A DNA stretch of 7,463 nt from Chloroflexi bacterium UBA4730 (GTDB lineage Bacteria; Chloroflexota; Limnocylindria; P2-11E). The stretch is from positions 85,608 through 93,070 of the forward strand of contig DHJC01000038.1 of the NCBI GenBank assembly GCA_002404155.1, in the 5' to 3' direction. Made by a program: the position numbers and the translations under genes. Shown here in pieces: positions 1-5,605 of the stretch (its first letter is position 1; each line of letters opens with the position of its first letter). The notes under the pieces were generated by a model that did no database searches, was not told the origin of the DNA, and was given only the letters and a program-made list of their open reading frames with translations.

Positions 1-2
1 CG

Positions 3-863
3 ACGCCGGCACCCGCGCCGCAGACCTGGGAGCCGGCTCCGCCCGAGCCGGAAGGCGCGCAGAGCTCGGAACAGGCGGCGCCCGCGCCGCAGTGGACCAC
101 GCCGGAGACCGACCGCCGTGACGACCTGGCGGCCGCGCTCGACGCGCGGATGAGCGCGATCCCGAGCACACCTGCCGCCGAGCCCGAGCCGGCAGCGGCT
201 GCGACCGAGATCCCAACAGCGCAGGACGAGCGACTGGCCGCCCTGAGTGGCGTCTTCGGGCCGGCGCAACCGGTGGCGCCGGAAGCATCGCCGCCTGCGC
301 CCGCGCCTGCGCCTGCGCCTGCGCCTGCGCCTGCGCCTGACCGGATCAACGAGTGGTCACGCATGGCGCCCGCGGTCGAGGCCGCACCGGAGGAGAAGAA
401 GAAGGGGCTTTTCGGCTTCCTCAAGCGCGACGAGCCCGCCCGCGAGGCGGCGGCGCCCGTGGCGTTCGGGGCGGCCGCGTCAGGCCGTGCGGGCCAGCTC
501 GCCTCGCTCGCGAACGCGCTGATCGCCGAATACAACGGCGGCCAGTACGGAAAGGGCCGCCTCGATGACCGGATGGCGAACCTTCTCATGCGCGTCGACG
601 AGCAGGCCGACCCGATCGATCGGCCACTGCCGATCGTCGACGATCGCATCGACGCGCAAGCGCTCGACCGCGAGAACATGCCCGAGCAGCAGGCGGTCCC
701 GTATCTCGCGATCCTGGTGTCGCAGATCTACGAGGACGCCGAGCGCACCTTCGGGAAGGACAAGGCGAAGCGCGGCTACAAGGCGGCACAGCAGCAGGTC
801 TTCGGGACCGATGCCTCCGCGCTGAGCGCGCCGGACGTCGCCGGGCGACTGCCCCGGCCCTGA
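3..863 (+). CDS. Pro/Ala-rich protein with unrecognised C-terminal domain (5'-truncated by window edge)
   Basis: The frame is open from base 3 to the TGA at 861-863 (286 residues), and the reading frame continues off the left edge. An in-frame ATG at 150 exists, but the codons before it already have the same Pro/Ala/Glu-rich composition and no Shine-Dalgarno precedes it, so the true start is probably upstream. Residues 1 to about 135 are low-complexity and probably disordered, with an (Ala-Pro)n run near 99-111. A short basic-hydrophobic segment follows (KKKGLFGFLKRDE, about residues 132-144). The last 120 or so residues look like a folded, mostly helical, charged domain, with segments such as LANALIAEYNGGQ, RMANLLMRVDEQADPIDRP and YLAILVSQIYEDAERTFG. 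I do not recognise this domain and see no signal peptide or membrane segment in the visible part. It ends 7 bp before the sugar-kinase frame, so co-transcription is likely. Function unknown. Confidence 0.75.
   Translation, partial: TPAPAPQTWEPAPPEPEGAQSSEQAAPAPQWTTPETDRRDDLAAALDARMSAIPSTPAAEPEPAAAATEIPTAQDERLAALSGVFGPAQPVAPEASPPAPAPAPAPAPAPAPDRINEWSRMAPAVEAAPEEKKKGLFGFLKRDEPAREAAAPVAFGAAASGRAGQLASLANALIAEYNGGQYGKGRLDDRMANLLMRVDEQADPIDRPLPIVDDRIDAQALDRENMPEQQAVPYLAILVSQIYEDAERTFGKDKAKRGYKAAQQQVFGTDASALSAPDVAGRLPRP
303..338 (+). repeat. GCGCCT hexanucleotide microsatellite, six perfect copies
   Basis: Six uninterrupted GCGCCT units follow one imperfect unit (GCGCCC, 297-302). In the reading frame each unit encodes Ala-Pro, so the array makes an (AP)n linker. 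Copy-number changes would lengthen or shorten the linker by two residues without breaking the frame, so this is a length-variable spacer rather than an on/off phase switch. Confidence 0.9.
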
Positions 864-870
864 GAGGGGT

Positions 871-1818
871 CTGACCGCGCTCTACCTCGGATTCGATCTC
901 GGCGGGACCAACGTACGTACCGCCGTTGCCCGGACCGAGGGCGACGGGCTCGTACTCGTCGGCCGCGACGCGCGGGCCACGCCGCAGACCGGACCCGACG
1001 CCGTCGTTGCGGCGCTCGTCGCGAGCGCGCGCGCCGCGCTCGGCAACGCGGGCGTGGCGGTCGGCGTTGTCGCGGCCGCCGGGCTCTCCGCTCCAGGGCC
1101 CCTCGATCACCAGACCGGAGTCATCCTCACGACGCAGAACATCGCCGGATTCGTCGACGCGAACTTTCCGCTCGCCGCGCGGGTGGCGGCAGGTCTCGGC
1201 GGTCCGCCGGTCTTCCTCGACCGCGATACCGTCATGGCCGCGATCGGCGAGGGGACCGTCGGCGCGGCGAAGGGCGCGCGCGATTTCGTGTACCTCACCG
1301 TCTCCACGGGTGTCGGCGGCGCGATCGTCTCCGGCGGCCGGATGGTCCGCGGTGCCTCGAATACCGCGGGCGAGCTCGGTCACTTCCCGGTGGGGATGGA
1401 TCGCGACGTACGCTGCCGCTGCGGCTCCTTCGGCTGCGTCGAGGCGTACGCCGCCGGACGCAACCTGGCCGAGGCCTACGGCGTCGCCGACGCGAGCATC
1501 GTGTACGCGAAGGCCGCGGTGGGCGACCCACGCGCGGCGGCGCTCATCGCGCGCGCTGAAGCGGCGCTCGCGAACCTCGTCGTCGGGATCGTGAACGCGC
1601 TCAATCCGGAGCGCATCGTGGTCGGTGGATCGGTCGCCGAGCACGAGCCAGCCCACGTCATCGAGCCGATGCGCCGGGCGATCGCCGAACGCGCGTTCAA
1701 GGTGCCGGCTGGCGCGGTCCGGATCGTCCCGTCCGCGCTCGCCGGTGACGTCTCGATCGTTGGCGCGGCGCTTGCCGCACGCGACCGTGCGGCGGGCAGA
1801 GGGCAGTGGTTCCTCTAG
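871..1818 (+). CDS. glk: ROK-family sugar kinase, probable glucokinase; apparent CTG start
   Basis: This enzyme would phosphorylate a hexose, probably glucose, with ATP in the cytoplasm. From CTG 871 it is 315 residues, usual for the ROK family. Residues 9-14 are DLGGTN (phosphate-1 ATP loop). Residues 117-119 (DRD) hold the expected catalytic Asp at 119. STGVGG near 145-150 is the second phosphate motif. GELGH (168-172) and CRCGSFGCVE (182-191) are the ROK signature, with a His and three Cys that bind structural zinc. Oddities: no ATG, GTG or TTG lies in frame between the TGA at 823-825 and GTG 1054, and GTG 1054 falls after the ATP loop, so CTG 871 is the best start (LTALYLGFDLGGTN). A purine stretch GAGAGGGG (862-869) precedes it unusually closely, and reinitiation after the upstream stop at 861-863 is plausible. 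The usual Asn before the catalytic Asp is Arg118, so substrate choice is uncertain. A sequencing error at the start cannot be excluded. Confidence 0.85.
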   Translation: MTALYLGFDLGGTNVRTAVARTEGDGLVLVGRDARATPQTGPDAVVAALVASARAALGNAGVAVGVVAAAGLSAPGPLDHQTGVILTTQNIAGFVDANFPLAARVAAGLGGPPVFLDRDTVMAAIGEGTVGAAKGARDFVYLTVSTGVGGAIVSGGRMVRGASNTAGELGHFPVGMDRDVRCRCGSFGCVEAYAAGRNLAEAYGVADASIVYAKAAVGDPRAAALIARAEAALANLVVGIVNALNPERIVVGGSVAEHEPAHVIEPMRRAIAERAFKVPAGAVRIVPSALAGDVSIVGAALAARDRAAGRGQWFL

Positions 1819-1821
1819 GCT
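1816..1821 (+). promoter_or_regulatory. Candidate -10 element (TAGGCT) for gap
   Basis: TAGGCT overlaps the TAG stop of the sugar kinase. It matches the TAnnnT core of a sigma-70 -10 box, and the same hexamer precedes lepA. Initiation about 7 nt downstream would leave a short leader of roughly 20 nt carrying the strong gap ribosome binding site. I find no clear -35 element. This could be an internal promoter or chance. Confidence 0.35.
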
Positions 1822-1832
1822 CGCGTCGAACA

Positions 1833-1839
1833 GGGGGAG
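1833..1839 (+). promoter_or_regulatory. Ribosome binding site of gap
   Basis: GGGGGAG lies 7 nt before ATG 1847. It is the clearest Shine-Dalgarno for an ATG in the first half of the window. It fixes the gap start at 1847, although the frame is open further upstream. Confidence 0.7.
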
Positions 1840-1846
1840 TAGCGAG

Positions 1847-2878
1847 ATGACACGTGTAGCCATCAACGGCTTCGGCCGGATCGGGCGCCAGTTCCTGAAG
1901 GCGATCATCGAGCGCCATCCCGAGGTCGAGATCGTCGCGGTCAATGACCTCGCCGACCCGAAGATGAACGCGCTGCTGTTCAAGCACGACTCGAACTACG
2001 GCGCGTACAGGGGCGACGTGTCGGCGACCGCCGACGCGATCGTCGTGGACGGTCGGAAGATCAAGGTGCTCGCCGAGCGCGATCCCGCGAAGCTCCCGTG
2101 GAAGGCCCTCGACATCGACATCGTCATCGAAAGCACCGGCCTGTTCACGGACGCGACGAAGGCGAAGGCCCATCTCGACGCGGGCGCGCGCAAGGTGATC
2201 ATCTCCGCGCCGGCGAAGAATGAGGACAAGACCATCGTCCTGGGCGTGAACGAGGACACGTACGATCCAGAGAAGCACGCGATCATCAGCAACGCGTCGT
2301 GCACCACGAACGGTCTCGCGCCCGTCGCGAAAATCCTGAACGACGAATTCGGCATCGAGAAGGGCTTCCTCACCACGATCCACTCCAAGACGCTGTCGCA
2401 GCGGCTTCTCGACACCGTCGCGAACGACCCGCGCGACGCGCGGGCCGCGTCCGAGAACATCGTGCCCGCGGAGACCGGGGCAGCGCGCGCGGTCGCTCTC
2501 GTGATCCCCGAGCTGAAGGGCAGGTTCACCGGCATGGCGTTCCGCGTCCCCACGCCGACCGTCTCGGTGGTCGACTTCACCGCGTTGCTGAAGCGCGAGG
2601 TGACCAAGGAGGAGGTGAACGCCGCGTTCAAGCGCGCGAGCGAGGGCAGCCTCAAAGGGATCATGGCGTACACCGAGGAGCCGCTCGTCTCGATGGACTT
2701 CAAGGGCGACCCGCACTCGACGATCGTCAGCGCCATGGACACCATCGTCCTCGGGAACATGGTGAAGATCGTGTCCTGGTACGACAACGAGTGGGGCTAC
2801 GCCTGCCGCCTCGCGGACCTCACGGCGTTCGTCGCCTCCAAGGTCCGGACGAAGCAACCCGCAGCCGCGACCGCCTGA
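1847..2878 (+). CDS. gap: Glyceraldehyde-3-phosphate dehydrogenase, type I
   Basis: This cytoplasmic enzyme oxidises glyceraldehyde 3-phosphate with NAD and phosphate to 1,3-bisphosphoglycerate, the substrate of PGK encoded next door. The product is 343 residues, normal length. It opens with the NAD-binding motif INGFGRIGRQ (6-15). Asp34 in VND, ending the second strand, favours NAD over NADP. ESTGLF (95-100), SNASCTTN (148-155) with catalytic Cys152, TTIHS with His179, RVPTPTVSVVD (233-243) and WYDNEWGYACR (311-321) are all present. The start is set by ATG 1847 with GGGGGAG 7 nt before it; the frame is open upstream but overlaps the kinase gene. Odd point: after His179 the usual YTNDQ reads KTLSQ (181-185), so only Thr and Gln of that active-site stretch are kept, and the second Cys of the usual SCTTNC motif is Gly156. 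The DNA there is cleanly in frame, so this is substitution rather than frameshift. The C-terminal tail (KQPAAATA) is slightly extended. Confidence 0.96.
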   Translation: MTRVAINGFGRIGRQFLKAIIERHPEVEIVAVNDLADPKMNALLFKHDSNYGAYRGDVSATADAIVVDGRKIKVLAERDPAKLPWKALDIDIVIESTGLFTDATKAKAHLDAGARKVIISAPAKNEDKTIVLGVNEDTYDPEKHAIISNASCTTNGLAPVAKILNDEFGIEKGFLTTIHSKTLSQRLLDTVANDPRDARAASENIVPAETGAARAVALVIPELKGRFTGMAFRVPTPTVSVVDFTALLKREVTKEEVNAAFKRASEGSLKGIMAYTEEPLVSMDFKGDPHSTIVSAMDTIVLGNMVKIVSWYDNEWGYACRLADLTAFVASKVRTKQPAAATA

Positions 2879-2884
2879 CGGGAA

Positions 2885-4021
2885 TTGGCCAAGCGCACGA
2901 TCGCGGCGCTCGACGCGAGGGGGAAGCGCGTCCTCGTGCGCGTGGACTTCAACGTGCCGATCGAAACGCCGCCGGACATGCCCGCGGTCGTCGCGGACGA
3001 CTCCCGCATCCGGGCTGCGCTCCCGACGATCGCCGCGCTGCGCGAGAACGGCGCGATCGTCGTCCTCTGCTCACACCTCGGCCGGCCGAAGGGCGCTGAT
3101 CGGAAGCTGAGCCTGGCCCTCGTCGCGAAGCGCGCGGCCGAGCTGCTCGGTGTACCCGTGCCGCTGGCCCACGACTGCGTCGGGCCGGAGACCGCACGAC
3201 GGGTGCGCGAGCTGGAGCCGGGCGAGGTCCTCATGCTCGAGAACGTGCGGTTCCACCCCGGGGAGGAGCAGAACGATCCCGCGTTCGCCGCCTTGCTCGC
3301 CGACGGCTTCGACGCGTACGTGAACGACGCGTTCGGCGCCGCGCATCGCGCGCACGCATCCACGGAGGGCGTCGCGCATCTCCTGCCGGCCTACGCGGGG
3401 CTGCTCCTCGACAAGGAGGTACGGGTGCTCACGGCGTTGCTCGAGTCGCCGGCGCGACCGTTCGTCGCGGTCATCGGCGGGGCGAAGGTGAGCACCAAGA
3501 TCGACGTGCTGAAGTCATTGGTCGCGAAGGCCGACGTCCTCGCGATCGGCGGCGGGATGGCCAACACCTTCCTCGCGGCCACCGGCATGGACATCAAGGC
3601 GTCGCTCGGCGAGCCCGATCGCGAGGCGGATGCGCGCGCGATCCTGGCCGCGGCGACGGCCCGCGGTGCGGAGGTGCTCCTGCCGGTGGACATGCGCTGG
3701 TCCGGCGACAGGATCCTCGACATCGGCGAAGAGACCGAGCGTCAGTTCGCCGCGCATATCGCGGCTGCCGGGACCGTGTTCTGGAATGGGCCGATGGGTC
3801 TGTTCGAGCAGCCGGACTACGCGCACGGCACCGAGGCCATCGCGCGGGCCATGGCCGGCAGCTCCGCCGTGACCGTCGTCGGCGGCGGCGAGTCCGTGCA
3901 GGCCCTCGTGCAGCTCGGGCTTGCGGACCGGATGACGCACGTGTCCACTGGCGGCGGGGCGGCGCTCGAGCTCATCGAGGGAAAGAAGCTGCCCGGGGTG
4001 GAGGCGATCCCAAATGCCTGA
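2885..4021 (+). CDS. pgk: Phosphoglycerate kinase (TTG start, shortened hinge segment)
   Basis: The enzyme transfers phosphate from 1,3-bisphosphoglycerate to ADP, giving ATP and 3-phosphoglycerate. Family motifs occur in order: VDFNVP (20-25), SHLGRPKG (63-70), ENVRFHPGEE (119-128), NDAFGAAHRAHAS (147-159), GGAKVSTK (198-205), WNGPMGLFE (300-308), VGGGES (332-337) and STGGGAALE (354-362). The start is TTG 2885, 6 nt after the gap stop; the resulting N-terminus aligns with normal PGKs and no ATG or GTG lies between. The only purine-rich stretch (CGGGAA) touches the start codon, so translational coupling to gap is likely. At 378 residues it is shorter than the usual 390-400. Almost all the deficit lies between LPVD (266-269) and LDIG (278-281): 8 residues here against roughly 28 in common bacterial PGKs. 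Substrate and nucleotide motifs are intact, so activity is expected. Confidence 0.95.
   Translation: MAKRTIAALDARGKRVLVRVDFNVPIETPPDMPAVVADDSRIRAALPTIAALRENGAIVVLCSHLGRPKGADRKLSLALVAKRAAELLGVPVPLAHDCVGPETARRVRELEPGEVLMLENVRFHPGEEQNDPAFAALLADGFDAYVNDAFGAAHRAHASTEGVAHLLPAYAGLLLDKEVRVLTALLESPARPFVAVIGGAKVSTKIDVLKSLVAKADVLAIGGGMANTFLAATGMDIKASLGEPDREADARAILAAATARGAEVLLPVDMRWSGDRILDIGEETERQFAAHIAAAGTVFWNGPMGLFEQPDYAHGTEAIARAMAGSSAVTVVGGGESVQALVQLGLADRMTHVSTGGGAALELIEGKKLPGVEAIPNA
4000..4004 (+). promoter_or_regulatory. Ribosome binding site of eno inside pgk
   Basis: GGAGG near the pgk 3' end lies 9 nt before the enolase ATG at 4014. It supports this start and the 8-nt gene overlap, and with it coupled translation of the two enzymes. 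Confidence 0.65.
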
Positions 4022-5312
4022 TGCGACGATCGAGATGATCCGCGCGCGCGAGGTGCTCGACTCACGCGGCGACCCCACCGTCGGCGTCGACGTCTTTCTG
4101 GCAAGCGGCGCCGTCGGCACCGCGATGGTCCCGAGTGGCGCGTCGACCGGGGCCCACGAGGCGGTCGAGCTACGCGATGGCGACACAAAACGCTACGGCG
4201 GCAAGGGCGTGCTGAAGGCCGTGAGCAACGTCGATGACGTCATCGCGCCGGAGCTGATCGGCGAGCAAGCATCAGACCAGTCCGCGATCGACTCGATCCT
4301 GCGAGAGCTCGACGGGACGGCCGACAAGTCGAACCTCGGCGCGAACGCGATGCTCGGCGTGTCCATCGCGTGCGCCCGCGCCGCCGCGGCCGGTGTCGGT
4401 CAGCCCCTGTACCGGTACCTCGGCGGCCCGCTGGCCCGCACGCTGCCGGTCCCCTTGATGAACGTGCTCAACGGCGGCAAGCACGCGACCGACTCCGCCG
4501 ACATGCAGGAGTACATGCTGGTGCCGCTCGGCGCTCCGTCCTTCAAGGAGGCCATCCGGATGGGCTCCGAGATCTTCCATGCGCTGAAGAAGCTGCTCGA
4601 GGACAAGGGGATGGGCACCGGCGTCGGCGATGAGGGCGGCTTCGCGCCGTCAGGCCTCGTGTCGAACGAGCAGCCCATCGAGCTCATCCTGAACGCGATC
4701 GAGGCCGCCGGCTACAAGGCGGGGACCGACTGCGCGATCGCGCTCGACCCGGCCGCGACCGAGCTCTTCGCGAACGGGAAGTACAACCTCGCTCGAGAGA
4801 AGACGACGCTCGACAGCGCGGGCCTGATCGCGAAGTACGGCGCGTGGCGCGGGAAGTACCCGCTCGTGTCGGTGGAGGACGGTCTTGCCGAGGATGACTG
4901 GGATGGCTGGAAGGCGCTGACGAAAGCGCTGGGCGACCGGCTGCAGCTCGTCGGCGACGATCTGTTCGTGACGAACGTCGAGCGCATTCGCCGTGGGGTG
5001 AGCGAAGGAGCCGCGAATGCGGTCCTCATCAAGCTCAACCAGATCGGCACGCTGACCGAGACGATCGAGGCGGTCGAGCTTGCGCACCGTTCGGGCTACG
5101 CCGCGGTCATTTCGCACCGTTCGGGCGAGACGGAGGACACCACCATCGCCGACCTCTGCGTCGCGCTCAACACCGGACAGATCAAGACCGGATCGCTTTC
5201 GAGGAGCGAACGCGTGGCGAAGTACAACCGGCTGATGGAGATCGAGCTCGAGCTCGGCGACGCGGCCCGCTATCCGGGGGCGGACACCTTCCCGCGCTTC
5301 GCGCGGGCCTAG
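4014..5312 (+). CDS. eno: Enolase (phosphopyruvate hydratase)
   Basis: Enolase dehydrates 2-phosphoglycerate to phosphoenolpyruvate and needs Mg2+. The 432-residue length is normal. Visible features are the mobile loop SGASTG (41-46), His157 in GGKHA, Glu166 in MQEYM, Glu207 in GDEGGF, metal ligands Asp245 (ALDPAA), Glu288 (SVEDG) and Asp315 (VGDD), catalytic Lys340 in the signature LIKLNQIGTLTE, SHRSGETED (367-375) and Lys391 in KTGS. The N-terminal motif reads SRGDPTVGVDV where SRGNPTVEV is usual, a mild divergence. The gene overlaps pgk by 8 bp (ATGCCTGA) and has GGAGG 9 nt before its ATG. It closes the glycolytic run. The intermediate mutase (gpm) and triosephosphate isomerase (tpi) are not in the cluster and must be encoded elsewhere. 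Its TAG stop shares the palindrome CTAG with the convergent rpsT stop. Confidence 0.97.
   Translation: MPDATIEMIRAREVLDSRGDPTVGVDVFLASGAVGTAMVPSGASTGAHEAVELRDGDTKRYGGKGVLKAVSNVDDVIAPELIGEQASDQSAIDSILRELDGTADKSNLGANAMLGVSIACARAAAAGVGQPLYRYLGGPLARTLPVPLMNVLNGGKHATDSADMQEYMLVPLGAPSFKEAIRMGSEIFHALKKLLEDKGMGTGVGDEGGFAPSGLVSNEQPIELILNAIEAAGYKAGTDCAIALDPAATELFANGKYNLAREKTTLDSAGLIAKYGAWRGKYPLVSVEDGLAEDDWDGWKALTKALGDRLQLVGDDLFVTNVERIRRGVSEGAANAVLIKLNQIGTLTETIEAVELAHRSGYAAVISHRSGETEDTTIADLCVALNTGQIKTGSLSRSERVAKYNRLMEIELELGDAARYPGADTFPRFARA
5291..5307. terminator. Perfect hairpin at the eno/rpsT convergence, possible bidirectional terminator
   Basis: CCCGCGC-TTC-GCGCGGG is a perfect 7-bp GC stem with a 3-nt loop, placed in the last codons of eno two bases before its stop. 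No T-tract follows on either strand, so it is not a classical intrinsic terminator. Its position between convergent genes fits transcript-end formation or 3'-end protection in both directions. The role is inferred from structure and place only. Confidence 0.4.
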
Positions 5313-5575
5313 ACCGAGCTCTTTCCGGCGCGTTTCGCGAGCCGGCTCTTCTTGCGGGCAGCGGCGTTCTTGTGGATGCCGCCGCGCTTCACGGCCTTGT
5401 CCAGCGCGCTCGCCGCGGCGCGGACCGCATCGGCGGCGCCTTCGGCGTTGGAGTCGATCGCGGCGCGGGCGCTCTTCACGGCCGTGCGCGCGCTCGAGCG
5501 GGTCAGCACCTTGATCTCGGCCCGGCGGGGCGCCTGACGGATGCGCTTGAGGGCTGAGCGTTTCTTCTTTGCCAT
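5309..5575 (-). CDS. rpsT: 30S ribosomal protein S20
   Basis: S20 is a small helical protein that binds 16S rRNA and helps assemble the 30S subunit. The 88-residue product starts MAKKKRSALKRIRQ and has the family pattern: a basic N-terminus, RSSARTAVKSARAAI in the middle, and the conserved KRGGIHKNAAARKKSRLAKR toward the C-terminus (about residues 63-82). An alternative in-frame ATG six codons upstream (MNRLAH-) is unlikely because S20 proteins normally begin MAKKK or similar. Neither ATG has a Shine-Dalgarno. A TAGACT hexamer 7 nt before the chosen ATG suggests a leaderless transcript. The gene is convergent with eno (4-bp stop overlap) and divergent from murJ. In many bacteria rpsT lies near lepA; here murJ sits between them with rpsT on the other strand. 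Confidence 0.96.
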   Translation of the reverse strand: MAKKKRSALKRIRQAPRRAEIKVLTRSSARTAVKSARAAIDSNAEGAADAVRAAASALDKAVKRGGIHKNAAARKKSRLAKRAGKSSV

Positions 5576-5596
5576 GTGCGCGAGTCTATTCATACT
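5569..5596 (+). promoter_or_regulatory. Candidate murJ promoter (TTGCCA - 16 bp - CATACT)
   Basis: TTGCCA (5569-5574) matches the -35 consensus TTGACA at five of six bases. CATACT (5591-5596) matches TATAAT at four of six, with a 16-bp spacer. The -10 ends 9 nt before ATG 5606, so the transcript would have little or no leader. The -35 overlaps the rpsT start codon on the other strand, and the region also holds the rpsT -10, so the two promoters interlock. Confidence 0.4.
5583..5588 (-). promoter_or_regulatory. Candidate -10 element (TAGACT) for leaderless rpsT transcript
   Basis: On the minus strand TAGACT is followed by 7 nt and then the rpsT ATG. This TAnnnT-N7-ATG layout puts the transcription start at or next to the start codon, which fits the missing Shine-Dalgarno. 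No convincing -35 is visible about 17 bp upstream, a region that would lie at the murJ start. Confidence 0.45.
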
Positions 5597-5605
5597 TCGA
5601 CGCAC

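Noticed and set aside
631..646. Perfect 16-bp palindrome CGATCGTCGACGATCG
   Set aside because: It encodes in-frame PIVDDR within the first gene, and GATCG-type words are very common here because of Ile ATC and Arg/Asp codon use. It has no promoter context, so chance is the simplest reading.
586..1983. Long minus-strand open frame (465 codons) across the sugar kinase
   Set aside because: Its translation is Arg/Asp-rich without domain motifs, and it lies antisense to a clear ROK kinase and the start of gap. Such frames are expected in very GC-rich coding DNA.
1697..2857. Minus-strand open frame of 386 codons opposite gap
   Set aside because: It is a shadow of the GAPDH codon pattern, with no family motif and no ribosome binding site seen.
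5083..5126. 14-bp direct repeat CGCACCGTTCGGGC, 30 bp apart, in eno
   Set aside because: Both copies encode HRSG in frame and the second is the conserved enolase SHRSGETED motif. It is coincidental codon reuse rather than a mobile or regulatory repeat.
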